Of a stretch of 62,381 nt of DNA, positions 7,308 through 18,515 are shown piece after piece. Source of the DNA: Cephalothrix simula (Eukaryota > Nemertea > Palaeonemertea > Archinemertea > Cephalotrichidae); NCBI GenBank assembly GCA_035591015.1, contig JAXIUW010033341.1, forward strand, positions 1-62,381. The letters run 5' to 3'. Under the pieces are notes generated by a model. It was not told the origin of the DNA. It worked only from the letters and a program-made list of their open reading frames with translations, and did not search any database. Numbering within the stretch: position 1 is the first letter of the stretch; each line of letters opens with the position of its first letter. The translations under genes and the position numbers were made by a program.

Positions 7308-9470
7308 ATGTCTATAAGTGAAGAAAAAACAGAACTAATCACCAATAATAAAATCAAAATAATCCGTACCCAAAAAAAGGTAGACATAAACACTGCTTTA
7401 GACTTTGTGTGGAGCACTATTGATGACCACAAGGGCATCTTATTAATTAGTAACTACGAGGTTCCCAGCCGTTTTTCACGTTGGGATTTAGGCTTTGCCA
7501 ACCCTCCGCTTGAGCTTTACTCAAAAGGCCGAACTATTTACATTAATGCGCTGAATGCCGAAGGCCAGCAAATTTTGCCTCACTTTGAGCTAGTTTTGCG
7601 CCAGCACGAGCATGTTCAAGATCTTCAGGCTACGGTGCAGTCAATCACTGCCCATGTCATTGATAGTAATAGTTTTTTCACTGAAGAAGAGCGTAGTCGT
7701 CAACCCAGTGTATTTACCGTTATTCGTAGTCTGCTCGGTTATTTTCACTGTGATGAAGAACGCCTCGGCTTTTATGGTGCCTTTGGCTATGACATGGTTT
7801 TTCAGTTTGAAAAACTTCAACAGCGCACCGAGCGTGTGCCTCATCAGAATGATTGCCATCTGTTTTTTGCGACAAGAGTTACGGTTATTGATCGCCGGCT
7901 AGAAGTGGCCGATGAAATATCATTCAATATCCAGAATATTAACGGTGCAGGCTTTAGTGAATTATCTGATGAAGGGCAGCAATTCACCTATCCTGATGCA
8001 AGTTATAGCCCTGAACATAAATGGGATATTAGCGATGATGACTTTGCTAAGATGGTTGAGCGTGTTCGTGAAGGCTGTCGTAAGGGCGACCATTACGAGG
8101 TGGTGTTATCACGAACCTGTTCAACGACAATGCCCTTTCAACCCTCGGCAATTTTTAGGCGTATCGCAACCAGAAATCCTAGTCCGTACAGTTTTTTAAT
8201 CAATATGGGTAATGAGGCCATTGTGGGAGCTTCACCAGAAATGTACGTGCGTGTAATTGGCAATCGGGTTGAAACCAGCCCTATATCGGGTACCGTGCCC
8301 GTTGGCGATACTCCTATGGAAACGGCGGCACATATACAGCATCTTATTTCTTCTGAAAAAGAAGAGTCCGAGCTAACCATGTGTACTGATGTTGACCGCA
8401 ATGATTTAGCCCGTATCTGTAAGCCGGGCAGCGTTAATCTATTGGGAAGACGCTTAATTGAGCGTTACTCACGCCTTATTCATACTTCAGATCATATTGA
8501 AGGCGAGTTGCTTGATGGTTATGATGGCCTAGATGCAGTTGTTTCTCATCTTTGGGCCTGCACCATCAGCGGTTCGCCCAAGCCTGCTGCTCAGCAGCTA
8601 ATTGAAGACTTAGAAAAATCGCCCCGCCGATGGTATTCGGGAGCGGTGGGTGTTTTATCAGTTAATGGCAATGTTAACACCGGAATGATTCTGCGGACGG
8701 TACATCTTGAAGATGGCATGGCGCATGTGCGAGCTGGAGCAACCCTGCTCTATGAGTCTGACCCCGTTCGTGAAAGCCAAGAAACCAAACTCAAGGCATC
8801 GGCATTCTTGGGAGCTTTGGCCGATGAAGTACCGGCTCAAAATAGTGTGAAAAGACACTCAAAACCGCTTGAGGCTTTGAATAGAGTGTTGTTCATTGAT
8901 TTCTTAGATAGCTTCGTACATATGCTAGCCTCTTACGTGCGATTTGGTGGCGCAGCGGTACAAACGGTGCGCATTGAGCATGCCGCTAAGATGCTTAGCG
9001 AGCAAGACTACGATTTGGTGTTTTTGTCGCCGGGACCGGGTACTCCGCAGTCACGGGGCGTGCTAGAGGTGGTGGCCGAGGTTGTTAAACTGGGCATTCC
9101 TTTATTTGGAGTATGCTTAGGGCATCAGGGCATTGCCCAGCATTTTGGAGCAAAGTTGGGCGTGTTAGACGAGCCCTGCCATGGCAAGCGTGATAGCGTT
9201 TATCATGAAGGCGGTTTGCTGTATGAAGGTTTGCCAAATCCGTTTAGTGCTGGACGCTATCATTCATTGTATGTGGTTAAAGACAGCCTTCCGCAAGAAT
9301 TTAAGATTAATGCCTACAACAAAGACGGCTTAATTATGGGCATTGAGCATCGTGAATTACCGATAGCGGCCATCCAGTTTCATCCTGAGTCGATTCTTAG
9401 TTTAGAGCAACACAATGGTCAACGCCTTATTGATAATCTGCTTAGCAAGTGGCTACCCGCAGAAAAATAA
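7308..9470 (+). CDS. trpE(G): Fused anthranilate synthase TrpE(G)
   Basis: 720 residues combining both anthranilate synthase components. The N-terminal two-thirds (about 1-510) is the chorismate-binding TrpE part, with the conserved core around ISGTVPVG and ELTMCTDVDRNDLARIC. The C-terminal third is the class I glutamine amidotransferase, with nucleophile Cys in GVCLGHQG and the His/Glu pair in HPESIL. It makes anthranilate from chorismate and glutamine, the first step of tryptophan synthesis. Fusion in this order is a hallmark of certain alphaproteobacteria. The 112 bases upstream contain no Trp-rich leader peptide, so classical trp attenuation as in rhizobia is not supported. Confidence 0.95.
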   Translation: MSISEEKTELITNNKIKIIRTQKKVDINTALDFVWSTIDDHKGILLISNYEVPSRFSRWDLGFANPPLELYSKGRTIYINALNAEGQQILPHFELVLRQHEHVQDLQATVQSITAHVIDSNSFFTEEERSRQPSVFTVIRSLLGYFHCDEERLGFYGAFGYDMVFQFEKLQQRTERVPHQNDCHLFFATRVTVIDRRLEVADEISFNIQNINGAGFSELSDEGQQFTYPDASYSPEHKWDISDDDFAKMVERVREGCRKGDHYEVVLSRTCSTTMPFQPSAIFRRIATRNPSPYSFLINMGNEAIVGASPEMYVRVIGNRVETSPISGTVPVGDTPMETAAHIQHLISSEKEESELTMCTDVDRNDLARICKPGSVNLLGRRLIERYSRLIHTSDHIEGELLDGYDGLDAVVSHLWACTISGSPKPAAQQLIEDLEKSPRRWYSGAVGVLSVNGNVNTGMILRTVHLEDGMAHVRAGATLLYESDPVRESQETKLKASAFLGALADEVPAQNSVKRHSKPLEALNRVLFIDFLDSFVHMLASYVRFGGAAVQTVRIEHAAKMLSEQDYDLVFLSPGPGTPQSRGVLEVVAEVVKLGIPLFGVCLGHQGIAQHFGAKLGVLDEPCHGKRDSVYHEGGLLYEGLPNPFSAGRYHSLYVVKDSLPQEFKINAYNKDGLIMGIEHRELPIAAIQFHPESILSLEQHNGQRLIDNLLSKWLPAEK

Positions 9471-9472
9471 TT

Positions 9473-10522
9473 ATGTTAGAGCTCAAAAATGTAACTAAGC
9501 GGCGTGGCAAGCAGCTGATTTTGAACGCTATCAATCTTGATCTAAATAGTGGCGAAATACTAAGTCTAATCGGGCCTAGTGGCTGTGGCAAAACTACATT
9601 ACTGCGACTAATCGCCGGCCATGAACGGCTTGACGATGGGCAGATACATCATCAGAAGCAGCTTATCTCTACCGCAAAATGGCATTTAGAGCCAGAAAAG
9701 CGGGGTATTCACATGGTTTTTCAGAACTTCGTGGTTTTTCCGCATCTTACAGTTCAGAAGAATATTGCTTTTGGACTCAGCAACAAAAAACTTGATAAAG
9801 CCGAGGCAGAGCGACACATCACAGACATGCTGGCCTTGACTGGCTTAACAGACTTGGCAGAACGCTATCCATCGCAGTTATCGGGAGGAGAACAGCAACG
9901 GGTAGCTCTTGGGCGTGCACTAGTGGGCAAGCCGGCCATGGTGTTGCTTGATGAGCCTTTTAGCAACCTAGACCCCGCTTTGCGCAGAACTTTACGTGAT
10001 GAGGTACGTCATATTCTAAAAAAACTACAGATGACTGCCGTATTTGTTACCCATGATCAAGAAGATGCACTAAATATTGGCGACCGTATTGCCTTATTAA
10101 GCGAACAAGGCTTGGTTCAGGTAGATGATGCACAAACTATTTTAGAACGCCCTCAAAATAGATTCGCCGCCGAATTCTTTAGACCCTTCGCCTTCGTGAG
10201 CGGAGTTTGTGAGGGCAATTATTTGAAGACTGAGTTAGGCAAACTAGCTCTTACTAAAAGCTATGCCGAAGGGGCGCAGTTAGATTTACTCATTCGGCCA
10301 ACCTACTTCAAATTAGCTGATAATGGTGGAATAGCAGCCACAGTGCTGAGTATTGGTTACATGGGTATTCAGCCAGTTTATCGCCTAGAGTTAGACTCTG
10401 GCTATCAGTTTGAGGCGGCCATTTCTGAAAAACTGCACTGTGGACAAACGATACGTATTCGGCTTGAACCGCATGATATGGTCGTCTTTGAGAGTGTCAC
10501 CCCAAATACCCACGCCAGTTAA
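9473..10522 (+). CDS. ABC transporter ATPase with TOBE-like C-terminus, Fe3+/polyamine-type family
   Basis: About 349 residues from the ATG at 9473; a GTG at 9449 inside trpE(G) would add 8 residues and is less likely. Walker A is GPSGCGKTT, the signature is LSGGEQQRVALGRAL, Walker B is MVLLDEPFSNLD and the H-loop is VTHDQ. A C-terminal segment of about 120 residues resembles the TOBE region of FbpC/PotA-type ATPases. No permease or binding-protein gene adjoins it, so the imported solute cannot be named. It begins 3 bases after trpE(G) and is probably on the same transcript. Confidence 0.85.
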   Translation: MLELKNVTKRRGKQLILNAINLDLNSGEILSLIGPSGCGKTTLLRLIAGHERLDDGQIHHQKQLISTAKWHLEPEKRGIHMVFQNFVVFPHLTVQKNIAFGLSNKKLDKAEAERHITDMLALTGLTDLAERYPSQLSGGEQQRVALGRALVGKPAMVLLDEPFSNLDPALRRTLRDEVRHILKKLQMTAVFVTHDQEDALNIGDRIALLSEQGLVQVDDAQTILERPQNRFAAEFFRPFAFVSGVCEGNYLKTELGKLALTKSYAEGAQLDLLIRPTYFKLADNGGIAATVLSIGYMGIQPVYRLELDSGYQFEAAISEKLHCGQTIRIRLEPHDMVVFESVTPNTHAS

Positions 10523-10655
10523 AGCTATTGTTGGCAATTAAACTCTATTCTATGGATGAATGGGGGCTGATGTGCTAGCCTTGGCGAAGCGCAAGCAAAA
10601 CAAAGCAAGCATATTAAAAGATAAGTCTGCGCTTAACAATCTGAATTAATTAACC

Positions 10656-13600
10656 ATGCCGTTAGATAAAACAATACGCCGCGTGCTGGTAATCGGCTCG
10701 GGGCCAATTGTGATTGGGCAGGCCTGCGAGTTTGATTATAGCGGAACTCAGGCTTGTAAGGCACTTAGGGAAGAGGGAGTATTCGTCATTTTGGTTAATA
10801 GCAACCCGGCGACCATCATGACTGACCCTGAAACCGCTGATAAAGTCTATATAGAGCCAATCAATAGCCGAATAATTGAGCGCATTATTGAGCAAGAACG
10901 CCCTGATGCCCTACTGCCCACGATGGGCGGTCAGACCGCTCTTAATATGGCCATGGAACTAGAGCAGTCTGGGATTTTAGAAAAATATTCCGTACGCATG
11001 ATTGGTGCTGATACTGAATCAATTAATAAGGCTGAAGACCGTGATGTCTTTCGGGGCATAATGCGTAGCTTGGGGATCAGGGTTCCGATTAGCCATATTA
11101 TTGGCAATATAAAAGAATTGCATCAAATAAAATCACAGTTGAACTTACCGCTGATCATTCGGCCGTCTTTTACGTTGGGCGGTTCGGGCGGTTCTATCGT
11201 GCGCTCTTGGGATGACTTAGACAGTCAAGTTACGGCGGCCTTAGCGGCTTCACCAGTGCAGCAAGCTCTGCTGGAAGAGTCTATTTTGGGTTGGAAAGAG
11301 TACGAACTAGAGGTAATGCGTGACAAAGAAGACAACGTGGTAATAGTCTGCTCTATTGAAAATATAGACCCGATGGGGGTGCATACCGGCGACAGTATTA
11401 CCGTAGCACCTGCGCAAACCCTCACCGATCGTGAGTATCAACATTTACGAGACCTTTCAATCAAAATTATCCGTGCCATCGGTGTAGAAACCGGAGGTTC
11501 TAATATTCAGTTTGCCGTTAATCCTGAAGACGGTGCTGTGGTTGTTATTGAGATGAACCCAAGGGTGTCACGCTCATCGGCCTTGGCTTCTAAGGCTACG
11601 GGCTTTCCTATTGCAAAAATAGCTGCCAAACTGGCCTTGGGCTACTGTTTATATGAGTTACCCAATGATATTACTGGCAAAACCAAGGCTTGCTTTGAGC
11701 CTTCTATTGACTATGTAGTTACTAAAATACCACGCTTTGCCTTTGAGAAATTTCCGCACTCGGGTACAGAGATTAGCTTGCAGATGAAGTCTGTTGGCGA
11801 AGTTATGGCAATCGGTCGCACCTTTGAGGAATCATTGCAGAAGGCGCTCTGCTCAATGGAATTAGACCTTAGCGGACTAGACCCAATATTGACTGCTGAA
11901 CAAAAAAAGAACCTTAAAGAACACGTTACCAAGCCGACTTCAGAACGGTTGCGTTACATAGCTGATGCCCTGCGTGGTGGCTGGAACATAGACTATATTC
12001 ACGAATTATCAAAGATTGATCCGTGGTTTATTGAAGCCATAGCCTTTTTGATTAAGACCGAGGCTGACATCAAGAGTTTCAATCTTAATGCGCCTGATGC
12101 GTTACAAAAACTACTCAACTACAAGCGACAAGGCTTTTCTGATAAACGCATCGCCAATCTTTGCGGGCTTACAGAGCAAACCGTACGTGAGTTTCGTTGG
12201 CAAAACGATATTCGCCCCCGTTATAAGGTGGTAGATACCTGCGCCGGTGAGTTTGAAGCCTTAACGCCATATTATTACTCATGTTATGAAGACCAGTGCG
12301 AGGCTGTACGCCAAAAAACCAAGCCCCGTGTAATAGTATTGGGTAGCGGTCCTAATCGGATTGGGCAAGGCATAGAATTTGATTACTGTTGCGTTCACGC
12401 TGCATTAGAGCTTAAAGAACAGGGCTATGACGCAATTATGGTTAATTGCAATCCAGAGACTGTCAGCACAGATTATGACACCTCCACCAGACTTTACTTA
12501 GAGCCAATTACGGCAGAGAACGTGCTTGAGATTGTTGAATTAGAACAGCCAATAGGCGTGGTAGTGCAATTTGGGGGGCAAACACCACTCAAGCTGGCGC
12601 AAGAGCTAGATGAGGCCGGAGTAAGACTATTAGGAACCACTAGAGAGGCCATTGAGCTGACCGAAGATCGATCACGTTTTGCTGAATTAATAACTCAACT
12701 AGGGCTTAATCAGCCGGCTAATGCCTTGGTTTATACCTATGATCAGTTGCTGGCGGTGGCTAAAGAGCTGGGCTATCCGCTGATGATTAGGCCATCGTAC
12801 GTACTGGGCGGACGAGCTATGGAAATTGCTCATAGTGAAGATGATTTAGAGCAGATATTTAATGATGCAGCACGGATTATGCCCCAGCATCCGGTTTTGG
12901 TTGATAAGTTCATTGAGAATGCTCATGAGGTAGATGTTGATGTGCTCACCGATGGAAAAAGTGCCGTGGCGGTGGGCATAATGGAGCATATTGAGCGGGC
13001 TGGAGTTCATTCTGGTGATTCGGCTTGTTCATTGCCGTGTTTTAGTATTCCAGAGCAGTGTATTAAGCTGATTAAGCAACAATCAGAGGCTATTGCACTA
13101 AAGGTAGGCATTAAGGGGCTGCTTAATATTCAGTATGCGGTTTCTGGCGAGACGATTTATATTTTAGAGGTAAATCCACGAGCATCACGAACGGTGCCCT
13201 TTGTGAGTAAGGTATTTGGAATCCACTTGGCACGCTATGCTACACGACTTATGCTGGGCGAGCCGTTGGCTAATATTAGCTTGCCTAAGGCACCGCAGTT
13301 TGCATTTTCTGTAAAAGAAACCGTACTGCCCTTTGCTAAGTTTCCGCAGACAGACCTGTTGCTTGGGCCAGAGATGCGCTCTACCGGCGAAGTAATGGGC
13401 AGTGGCAATAGTTTTTCAGAGGCGTTTCTTAAATCTCAAATCGCTGCTAATGGTGCTTTGCCATCTCCTCCGGGCTATGTTTTTATAGGCGTTAGAGATG
13501 AAGACAAAGAGCGAGCGGTTGCCTTAGCAAAAAAGCTACTTGAGCGCAATTTCGGAATTTTAGCCACCGATGGAACCGCTCGGAGACTTGAATTGGCTGG

Positions 13601-13871
13601 AATAAAGGGTGTAAAGACAATGCACTTCAAAGACACAAAAGTCTTTATGGAATACGTAGTCTCGCAGCAGATAAAGTTTGTTATCAACACCACCCACCAC
13701 GAAAGAAAGGCCGTAGATGTTGACCATCTGCGCAGAATTTGCATTAACTATGGCATATCCTGCTGCTCAACCATTGAGGCGGCAGAGCAGTTTGTAGAGG
13801 CTCTGCACAAGTTAGGCTGTAGTATTGATAATCTAAGTAAACCCACCCCTATTCATGAACAAAGAAGTTAA
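10656..13871 (+). CDS. carB: Carbamoyl-phosphate synthase large subunit
   Basis: 1071 residues, the usual length. Two homologous ATP-grasp halves are visible, each opening with a GSGP nucleotide loop ([13 protein letters not shown] at residue 9; [14 protein letters not shown] at about 563). The small oligomerisation domain lies between them, and the C-terminal MGS-like allosteric domain begins near [10 protein letters not shown]. It makes carbamoyl phosphate for pyrimidines and arginine. The small subunit carA is not in the window. The 3' end overlaps the next gene by 17 bases. The gene reads cleanly through an A7 run near 11,902, which matters when judging frameshifts elsewhere in the window. 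Confidence 0.97.
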   Translation: MPLDKTIRRVLVIGSGPIVIGQACEFDYSGTQACKALREEGVFVILVNSNPATIMTDPETADKVYIEPINSRIIERIIEQERPDALLPTMGGQTALNMAMELEQSGILEKYSVRMIGADTESINKAEDRDVFRGIMRSLGIRVPISHIIGNIKELHQIKSQLNLPLIIRPSFTLGGSGGSIVRSWDDLDSQVTAALAASPVQQALLEESILGWKEYELEVMRDKEDNVVIVCSIENIDPMGVHTGDSITVAPAQTLTDREYQHLRDLSIKIIRAIGVETGGSNIQFAVNPEDGAVVVIEMNPRVSRSSALASKATGFPIAKIAAKLALGYCLYELPNDITGKTKACFEPSIDYVVTKIPRFAFEKFPHSGTEISLQMKSVGEVMAIGRTFEESLQKALCSMELDLSGLDPILTAEQKKNLKEHVTKPTSERLRYIADALRGGWNIDYIHELSKIDPWFIEAIAFLIKTEADIKSFNLNAPDALQKLLNYKRQGFSDKRIANLCGLTEQTVREFRWQNDIRPRYKVVDTCAGEFEALTPYYYSCYEDQCEAVRQKTKPRVIVLGSGPNRIGQGIEFDYCCVHAALELKEQGYDAIMVNCNPETVSTDYDTSTRLYLEPITAENVLEIVELEQPIGVVVQFGGQTPLKLAQELDEAGVRLLGTTREAIELTEDRSRFAELITQLGLNQPANALVYTYDQLLAVAKELGYPLMIRPSYVLGGRAMEIAHSEDDLEQIFNDAARIMPQHPVLVDKFIENAHEVDVDVLTDGKSAVAVGIMEHIERAGVHSGDSACSLPCFSIPEQCIKLIKQQSEAIALKVGIKGLLNIQYAVSGETIYILEVNPRASRTVPFVSKVFGIHLARYATRLMLGEPLANISLPKAPQFAFSVKETVLPFAKFPQTDLLLGPEMRSTGEVMGSGNSFSEAFLKSQIAANGALPSPPGYVFIGVRDEDKERAVALAKKLLERNFGILATDGTARRLELAGIKGVKTMHFKDTKVFMEYVVSQQIKFVINTTHHERKAVDVDHLRRICINYGISCCSTIEAAEQFVEALHKLGCSIDNLSKPTPIHEQRS

Positions 13872-14613
13872 TATTCCACTGCCGGGATTATTCCAGTTAT
13901 TTAGGAGTTCCTTCAAAGCAACTTCTGAAGTTGAGGGATTGCGTGGTCTGTTGTGGAACATCGTGCGCCGCATGATGTTTTCCGTATCAATAATTTTTGC
14001 GGCAATTGGTCTGCCCTTGTACTTTTATTATGTTAATCCGGCTATCCAAAACTTTATGGATAAAAGCTCTAGTGCTCCGGTATTAGCCGTTGGTTCATTA
14101 TTTGCCCTGCTAGGATTAGTCTTTCTTATATTGGTGATGTTCGCTTTGGTCGCCTACTTATCAGTACTAATAAGCTATGCTTTGGTTGGATTTTGGATGG
14201 AGATTGCGGTTAGTAAAGTGCTGTCTCATTTTAATCATCATCCCAAGACCAATGAATCTCAACTAAAATACATACTACGCAGTGTGCCTCAAATATTGGT
14301 GCAAGTAATTCTTATTCTCGCTGCAATTATTTGTAGCTATGTTTGGCCTGTCGGTGGTGCCATAATGGCACTGGTTCTGCTGGCGCATCAATCAGGCTTT
14401 GACATAGCTAATTCTTATCATACGATTCTGACTCAAAGGGTTAATCATAAAAACAAATATGCTTGGCGCATCCGTGTTGGTATTATTCCAGCAGTATTGG
14501 TGTTGGTGCCCTTTGTGGGGTGGCTATTGCTACCGATTTACCTTTTCTACGCATCAATTGGCTATGCTTGGTGGCATGAGTGCGGCGGTCGTATTACTCC
14601 AAAAACGGCCTAA
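13855..14613 (+). CDS. Multi-pass membrane protein, possibly EI24/CysZ-like
   Basis: 252 residues with about five to six hydrophobic segments (roughly 40-60, 78-115, 145-182 and 202-232, some long enough to cross twice). The last segment is preceded by a basic loop, and the ending [19 protein letters not shown] is loosely like the C-terminal re-entrant helices of EI24/CysZ-family proteins. The resemblance is weak, so only 'integral membrane protein' is firm. The start overlaps carB by 17 bases, suggesting translational coupling. Confidence 0.7.
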   Translation: MNKEVNIPLPGLFQLFRSSFKATSEVEGLRGLLWNIVRRMMFSVSIIFAAIGLPLYFYYVNPAIQNFMDKSSSAPVLAVGSLFALLGLVFLILVMFALVAYLSVLISYALVGFWMEIAVSKVLSHFNHHPKTNESQLKYILRSVPQILVQVILILAAIICSYVWPVGGAIMALVLLAHQSGFDIANSYHTILTQRVNHKNKYAWRIRVGIIPAVLVLVPFVGWLLLPIYLFYASIGYAWWHECGGRITPKTA

Positions 14614-14983
14614 GGTCTTATTCAAAAAAATTGTTTCAGAAGGTTTGGCTGAAGAATTAACTAAAGAAGCAACTAAAAAATAACTAAATAAATACTCAAA
14701 TAGCTGATAACATTGTTAATATCATCACCTAAACAGCCCAGTAAGCGTGTTTTTTAGAGGCTAAGCTAGCCCGGCAATAGCATAATGTATCTCGCTAACT
14801 AATTTATTTGCCCTAAGAATAGGTTATTCGTTAATATTTTGGTAATCGTTTGGGTTAGTTAGGCAACAACAATTTTAGTTATGATGCAAGGCTCTGAACC
14901 ACTCAGGCATGACAGATAGCCTGCTCTGTGATAAAATGATGTGCATGGTTGTATTTTAGATGCTTTGAGCACTGGCGTGAGTG
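14614..14983. other. Intergenic stretch, no gene recognised
   Basis: About 370 bases, AT-rich. A short open frame continuing past 14,613 in another phase (ending near 14,683, Lys/Glu-rich) looks accidental. No RNA gene, riboswitch or strong hairpin is evident. Confidence 0.6.
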
Positions 14984-15253
14984 ATGATTACTATATGTGT
15001 TCCAGTTCGACACAAACATTTGATTGGTGATGATCCTTGGATTGAGATACCATCTAAGAAGGCCATTTCTGTAGAAGATGTTATCGTTGAGCTTGAAAAA
15101 CGTTACCCAGAATTGGTCAAAGAACTTTTTGAGGACAACCTTAAAAGGTGTCGTGATGGTTTGGCCATGCTCAATGACGCTACCCAAGAGATAATTTATC
15201 CCCGCGATAGTGTTAAGCCCAACACTACTATTTACTTTGTAAAAGAAGGCTAG
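14984..15253 (+). CDS. Small beta-grasp-like protein (MoaD/ThiS-like fold suspected)
   Basis: About 89 residues from the ATG at 14,984; a GTG at 14,981 is also possible. The pattern of an N-terminal strand, then a helix SVEDVIVELEKRYPELVKELF, a middle segment and a terminal strand ending TTIYFVKEG is what MoaD/ThiS proteins show. The expected C-terminal Gly-Gly is replaced by Glu-Gly, so it probably cannot be adenylated and thiocarboxylated in the usual way. It is a stand-alone gene upstream of the tRNA. The family call is inference from layout; the function is unknown. Confidence 0.55.
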   Translation: MITICVPVRHKHLIGDDPWIEIPSKKAISVEDVIVELEKRYPELVKELFEDNLKRCRDGLAMLNDATQEIIYPRDSVKPNTTIYFVKEG

Positions 15254-15330
15254 GCCAAGCGCTGAAGCCTGTACAAGCACTCACAAAATATTCGCCAGTC
15301 TTAAATTAGTCTGTGCTAATATGGGGGGCA

Positions 15331-15421
15331 GGAGAGGTGGCTGAGTGGTCGAAAGCGGCAGATTCGAAATTTGTTGAGGGGCAATGCTTCTCCGGGGGTT
15401 CGAATCCCTCCCTCTCCGCCA
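15331..15421 (+). tRNA. tRNA-Ser (anticodon CGA)
   Basis: 91 bases with a 7-bp acceptor stem (GGAGAGG with CCTCTCC), discriminator G and an encoded CCA at 15,419-15,421. The anticodon loop TTCGAAA, closed by GCAGA/TTTGT, gives CGA, reading UCG. The long variable arm typical of serine tRNA (TTGAGGGGCAATGCTTCTCC region) and the T-arm GGGGGTTCGAATCCCTC are present. Accessory DNA starts immediately downstream. I could not find a repeated copy of the tRNA 3' end at the far side of the island. Confidence 0.96.
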
Positions 15422-15518
15422 TTAAAACTTCTCCTAAAAAAATCAATGATTTCCGCTAAGATAGGCGAATATATCAATTTAACGCAAACAGCCTCTAAAT
15501 TAATTTAAGAGTTTAAAC

Positions 15519-17356
15519 ATGGCACGTATAGAAAATCAAAAATTTACGATAGAAGAAGCATTCAAAGAGTGCTTCTATGTTGTGCCAGACTATCAGCGTG
15601 AATATGTCTGGATAGAAAAGCAGATTACCCAGTTGCTTGAAGATATTAACGAACAAATGGAGAGTAGTACATCAGAATACTTCATCGGCACCATTCTAGT
15701 ATCTCCTCGGGATGGAGAGAGAGAGAACACTTTGATGTGATCGATGGTCAGCAACGCCTCACCACAGTCTTCCTAATCTTGTGTGCGTTGGGCGTCTTGT
15801 TCAGCGGCGAAGAACATAAGAAACTGATTAATCGTCTAATCACTGATAGCTATACAGATACTCAGGGTGGCAGCAAAACCAATCTAAAGTTGGAACCCAA
15901 ATATGAAAATGCCATTGAAGTGATCGAGAAAATCGTTCATGTAAATGGTGATCCTCAAGCTGTTCGCTCAAATATTCAAAGTTCGGACATTAAAATTCAC
16001 GGGTCTATCGAGAACATATTGAATGGCTATGATGTCATTTACCGCTTTCTGACCAACAACTATGATGATGAAGCCACGCTGAAAAAGTATTGGGGTCATC
16101 TGGCCAATAATGTGGTTTTTATCCAGATTTCAACTGATGTCAGCAGTGCTCTGAAAATCTTCGAGACTATCAACGAGCGTGGTGTGGGTCTAAACCCTAT
16201 GGATTTGCTCAAAAACCTATTGTTTACACATGTTTCACCAGAGTATTTCTCACGGCTCAAGAACGAATGGAAAAAGATTACCAGCCCGCTAGATGAAAAC
16301 AAAGAGAAGCCTCTACGGTTCTTGCGTTACTTCCTTATGGCCAACTACGAGATCGATAATAAGCGGCATGATGCCACTGTCCGTGAAGATGAAATTTACG
16401 ATTGGTTCTCGAAGGAAGAAAATGCCGACCTCACAGACTATCAGAAAAAGCCATTCGAATTTGTTCGCCAGATCACAAGCAACGTGGAACGTTACATCGA
16501 TTTCGGTAAAGGTCTCGGTAATGATGGCAAACCCAGCTTGGCTATGGATTCTCTCAAAAAACTAACGGGTGGTAGTTTCAGTTTGCACTATGTTTTGCTT
16601 CTGGCGGCAGCCAATTTGCCGAAGCCACTCTTTGATCAATTCGTGGCACAGCTTGAGAACTTCCTGTTCTTCTATATTTTCACCAAGACTCCGACTAAAG
16701 AACTTGAGCGCAACTTCTCGCTTTGGGCTGATAAAATTCGAAGAATCGCTCGCCCTGAAAATCGTGAAAAACAGCTACAAGAACTTAATGACTTTGTATC
16801 TGAACTCTTTGCTCAAAATATGGTTAAAAAGACGCCTGAGCTTACGGATGCACTAAAACGTTTGACACTGCACTCGATGCAGAAATATCGTACACGCTAT
16901 TTACTGGCGCGTTTAACACAGCATGTAGATATGGCGTTTAGCGGTGAAAAAAACCGAGGAAGCCTTGAACCATATTTTAAGTTGGAGATCGAGCATATTT
17001 TGCCTGATACCCCTGGAGATGATCTTAAAGACGCATGGGAAGATAAGCATGGGAAACTGAGCTACGATGAGCATAAAAACCGCCTTGGTAATCTGACCTT
17101 GCTAGAAAAGCCTATCAATATTGTTGTAAGAAGTGACTTTTACGCAGCTAAAGTTCCTGAATATGCGAAGAGTAGAAACTATTTGACAAAAAGCTTGTCA
17201 GCTCTTACTGAGGTGGGACAAAACACATCTATTTCTCGTATAAACGAAAAACTATCAGCATTTGAAAAGTGGGATGCCGAGGACATTGAAAGACGCCAAT
17301 TACAGTTAATTCGTTTAGCTCAAGAAATATGGAAGATCACTGAAATAACTGCATAA
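15519..17356 (+). pseudogene. DUF262/DUF1524 (GmrSD-type) restriction-like protein, frameshifted at a (GA)6 tract
   Basis: Two frames make one protein of about 610 residues. The first (15,519-15,740) has the DUF262 opening with PDYQREYVW and YFIGTIL. The second (15,737-17,356) begins with IDGQQRLTT, the DUF262 (ParB/Srx-like NTPase) signature that belongs directly after it. The break lies at six GA units (15,715-15,726); the frames would meet if the tract differed by one unit. The C-terminal DUF1524 HNH-like nuclease shows EIEHILPDTP and NRLGNLTLLE. The family includes GmrSD type IV enzymes that cut modified DNA, so an anti-phage role is likely for an intact form. Whether the slip is permanent, switchable or an assembly error cannot be told here. 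Confidence 0.85.
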
Positions 17357-17419
17357 TGCACCTCCAATTAATTTCAAGCAGGGTATCGAACTCATGATTG
17401 GTATAGTGCTTTCAGTTCC

Positions 17420-17565
17420 ATAATTGGCTCGAGCAATACATCTTCCAGACAATCAAGGAGGTACAGAACTACGCCATGCGCTGGCTATGGACATACAACA
17501 ATGAACAGCCCAACATGGCCATTGGCGGCGTCATAATCGCCATGAAACTGAAACATGCTGCGTGA
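17420..17565 (+). mobile_element. IS3-family transposase OrfB C-terminal remnant
   Basis: The frame ending at the TGA 17,563-17,565 reads QYIFQTIKEVQNYAMRWLWT, then YNNEQPNMAIGG, then MKLKHAA. This is the tail of the DDE domain of IS3-family transposases, with the YN.E.PN.A.GG signature. Nothing upstream restores the rest, since the previous gene ends at 17,356. It is a fragment only. Confidence 0.8.
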
Positions 17566-17654
17566 AGTTCAGTTTTAAAATCCATGAAAAGAGGGAGGGT
17601 TACCTCACCAGTATCACAACGTACTGATTACCAACCGGTTGCTGCAAAACCTAA

Positions 17655-18047
17655 CTTGGTTGTGTCTTGGCAACACAAGACTGTCGCCACTTCCGCACCT
17701 TACGCCTGATGGAGATGCTCAATATCGCTCATGGTGACGGTGTCGCTTCACCAAACTGATATTGCAACTGGCCAAAACAGACCTACTGGTACTGGATCAT
17801 GGAAAAAAATGACATTGTGCCAGACTAATGACCTGCTAGCAATTATGGAAGAACGTTACGGTCTGAAAATCCACATTGATTACCATCCAACTACCATCAT
17901 GCAATGGCGCAAAGCCATCGGAGATGCCACGCTGGCTTGCGCCATACTGGAGCGATTATTACACAATAGGCACAAGCTGAAACTAAAAGAAGAATAGATG
18001 AGAAAAATAATGGCCAGAAGCAGTGTTTCCGCTCACTCCAACTAATA
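17655..18047 (+). mobile_element. IS21-family IstB helper ATPase remnant
   Basis: Pieces in shifting frames match consecutive parts of IstB: RLMEMLNIAHGDG, LQLAKTDLLVLDH (Walker B region), then NDLLAIMEERYG, and AIGDATLACAILERLLHNR. The tail K-E-E-stop-M-R-K-I suggests a nonsense change inside the usual C-terminus. At least two frameshifts and one stop show genuine decay. Confidence 0.8.
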
Positions 18048-18282
18048 GTATCCCGTGCTTTGCGTTAGAAAAATGAGTGTTCGAATGGAATCAGAATAGG
18101 TGTTCGTAATCACCAGAATACATAAATACTCGCTGATATATTCGTAAGCTCTGCCGAATAGCTTCGTATCCTTGTATAACTGATATTTAAGAAGTATTTT
18201 CCTCAATACCCGAACACCTCTATTTACCGCACCATTTTCCGGGTTTTATGATTCACTCCGCTATCTGAATTGAGAACGTGGA

Positions 18283-18450
18283 ATGAAGCAGCCTGGGTTT
18301 TTCGATTTTGACCAACGGTTGAAGCGTTTGAGCGATATTGGCGACCAATTCTAAGCCTATGGTCGGCTGATTGATTTTGAGAGCTTCCGGTCTGTTGGTG
18401 ACAAAGCCTTCGCCTACAAAGATGGCGTCAAAGGCGGAAGACCGCCCCCA
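18283..18450 (+). mobile_element. IS5-family transposase N-terminal remnant
   Basis: An ATG at 18,283 opens a frame reading MKQPGFFDFDQRLKRLSDIG, then a TAA at the Q-F-stop-A-Y point, then LIDFESFRS and YKDGVKGGRPP. This is the typical start of an IS5-family transposase, ending at the GGRPP motif. One in-frame stop shows decay. The matching C-terminal part lies at 18,746-19,135. Confidence 0.8.
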
Positions 18451-18515
18451 TTGTCAGCATAGTTGCACGTTCAGTGCATTCTTGTAAATTATAAGAGGGG
18501 GTAGAAAGAAAACAG

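Noticed and set aside
14903-15280. Minus-strand frame of 125 residues
   Set aside because: It lies opposite the better-formed 89-residue beta-grasp-like gene and has no domain-like pattern or plausible ribosome binding site.
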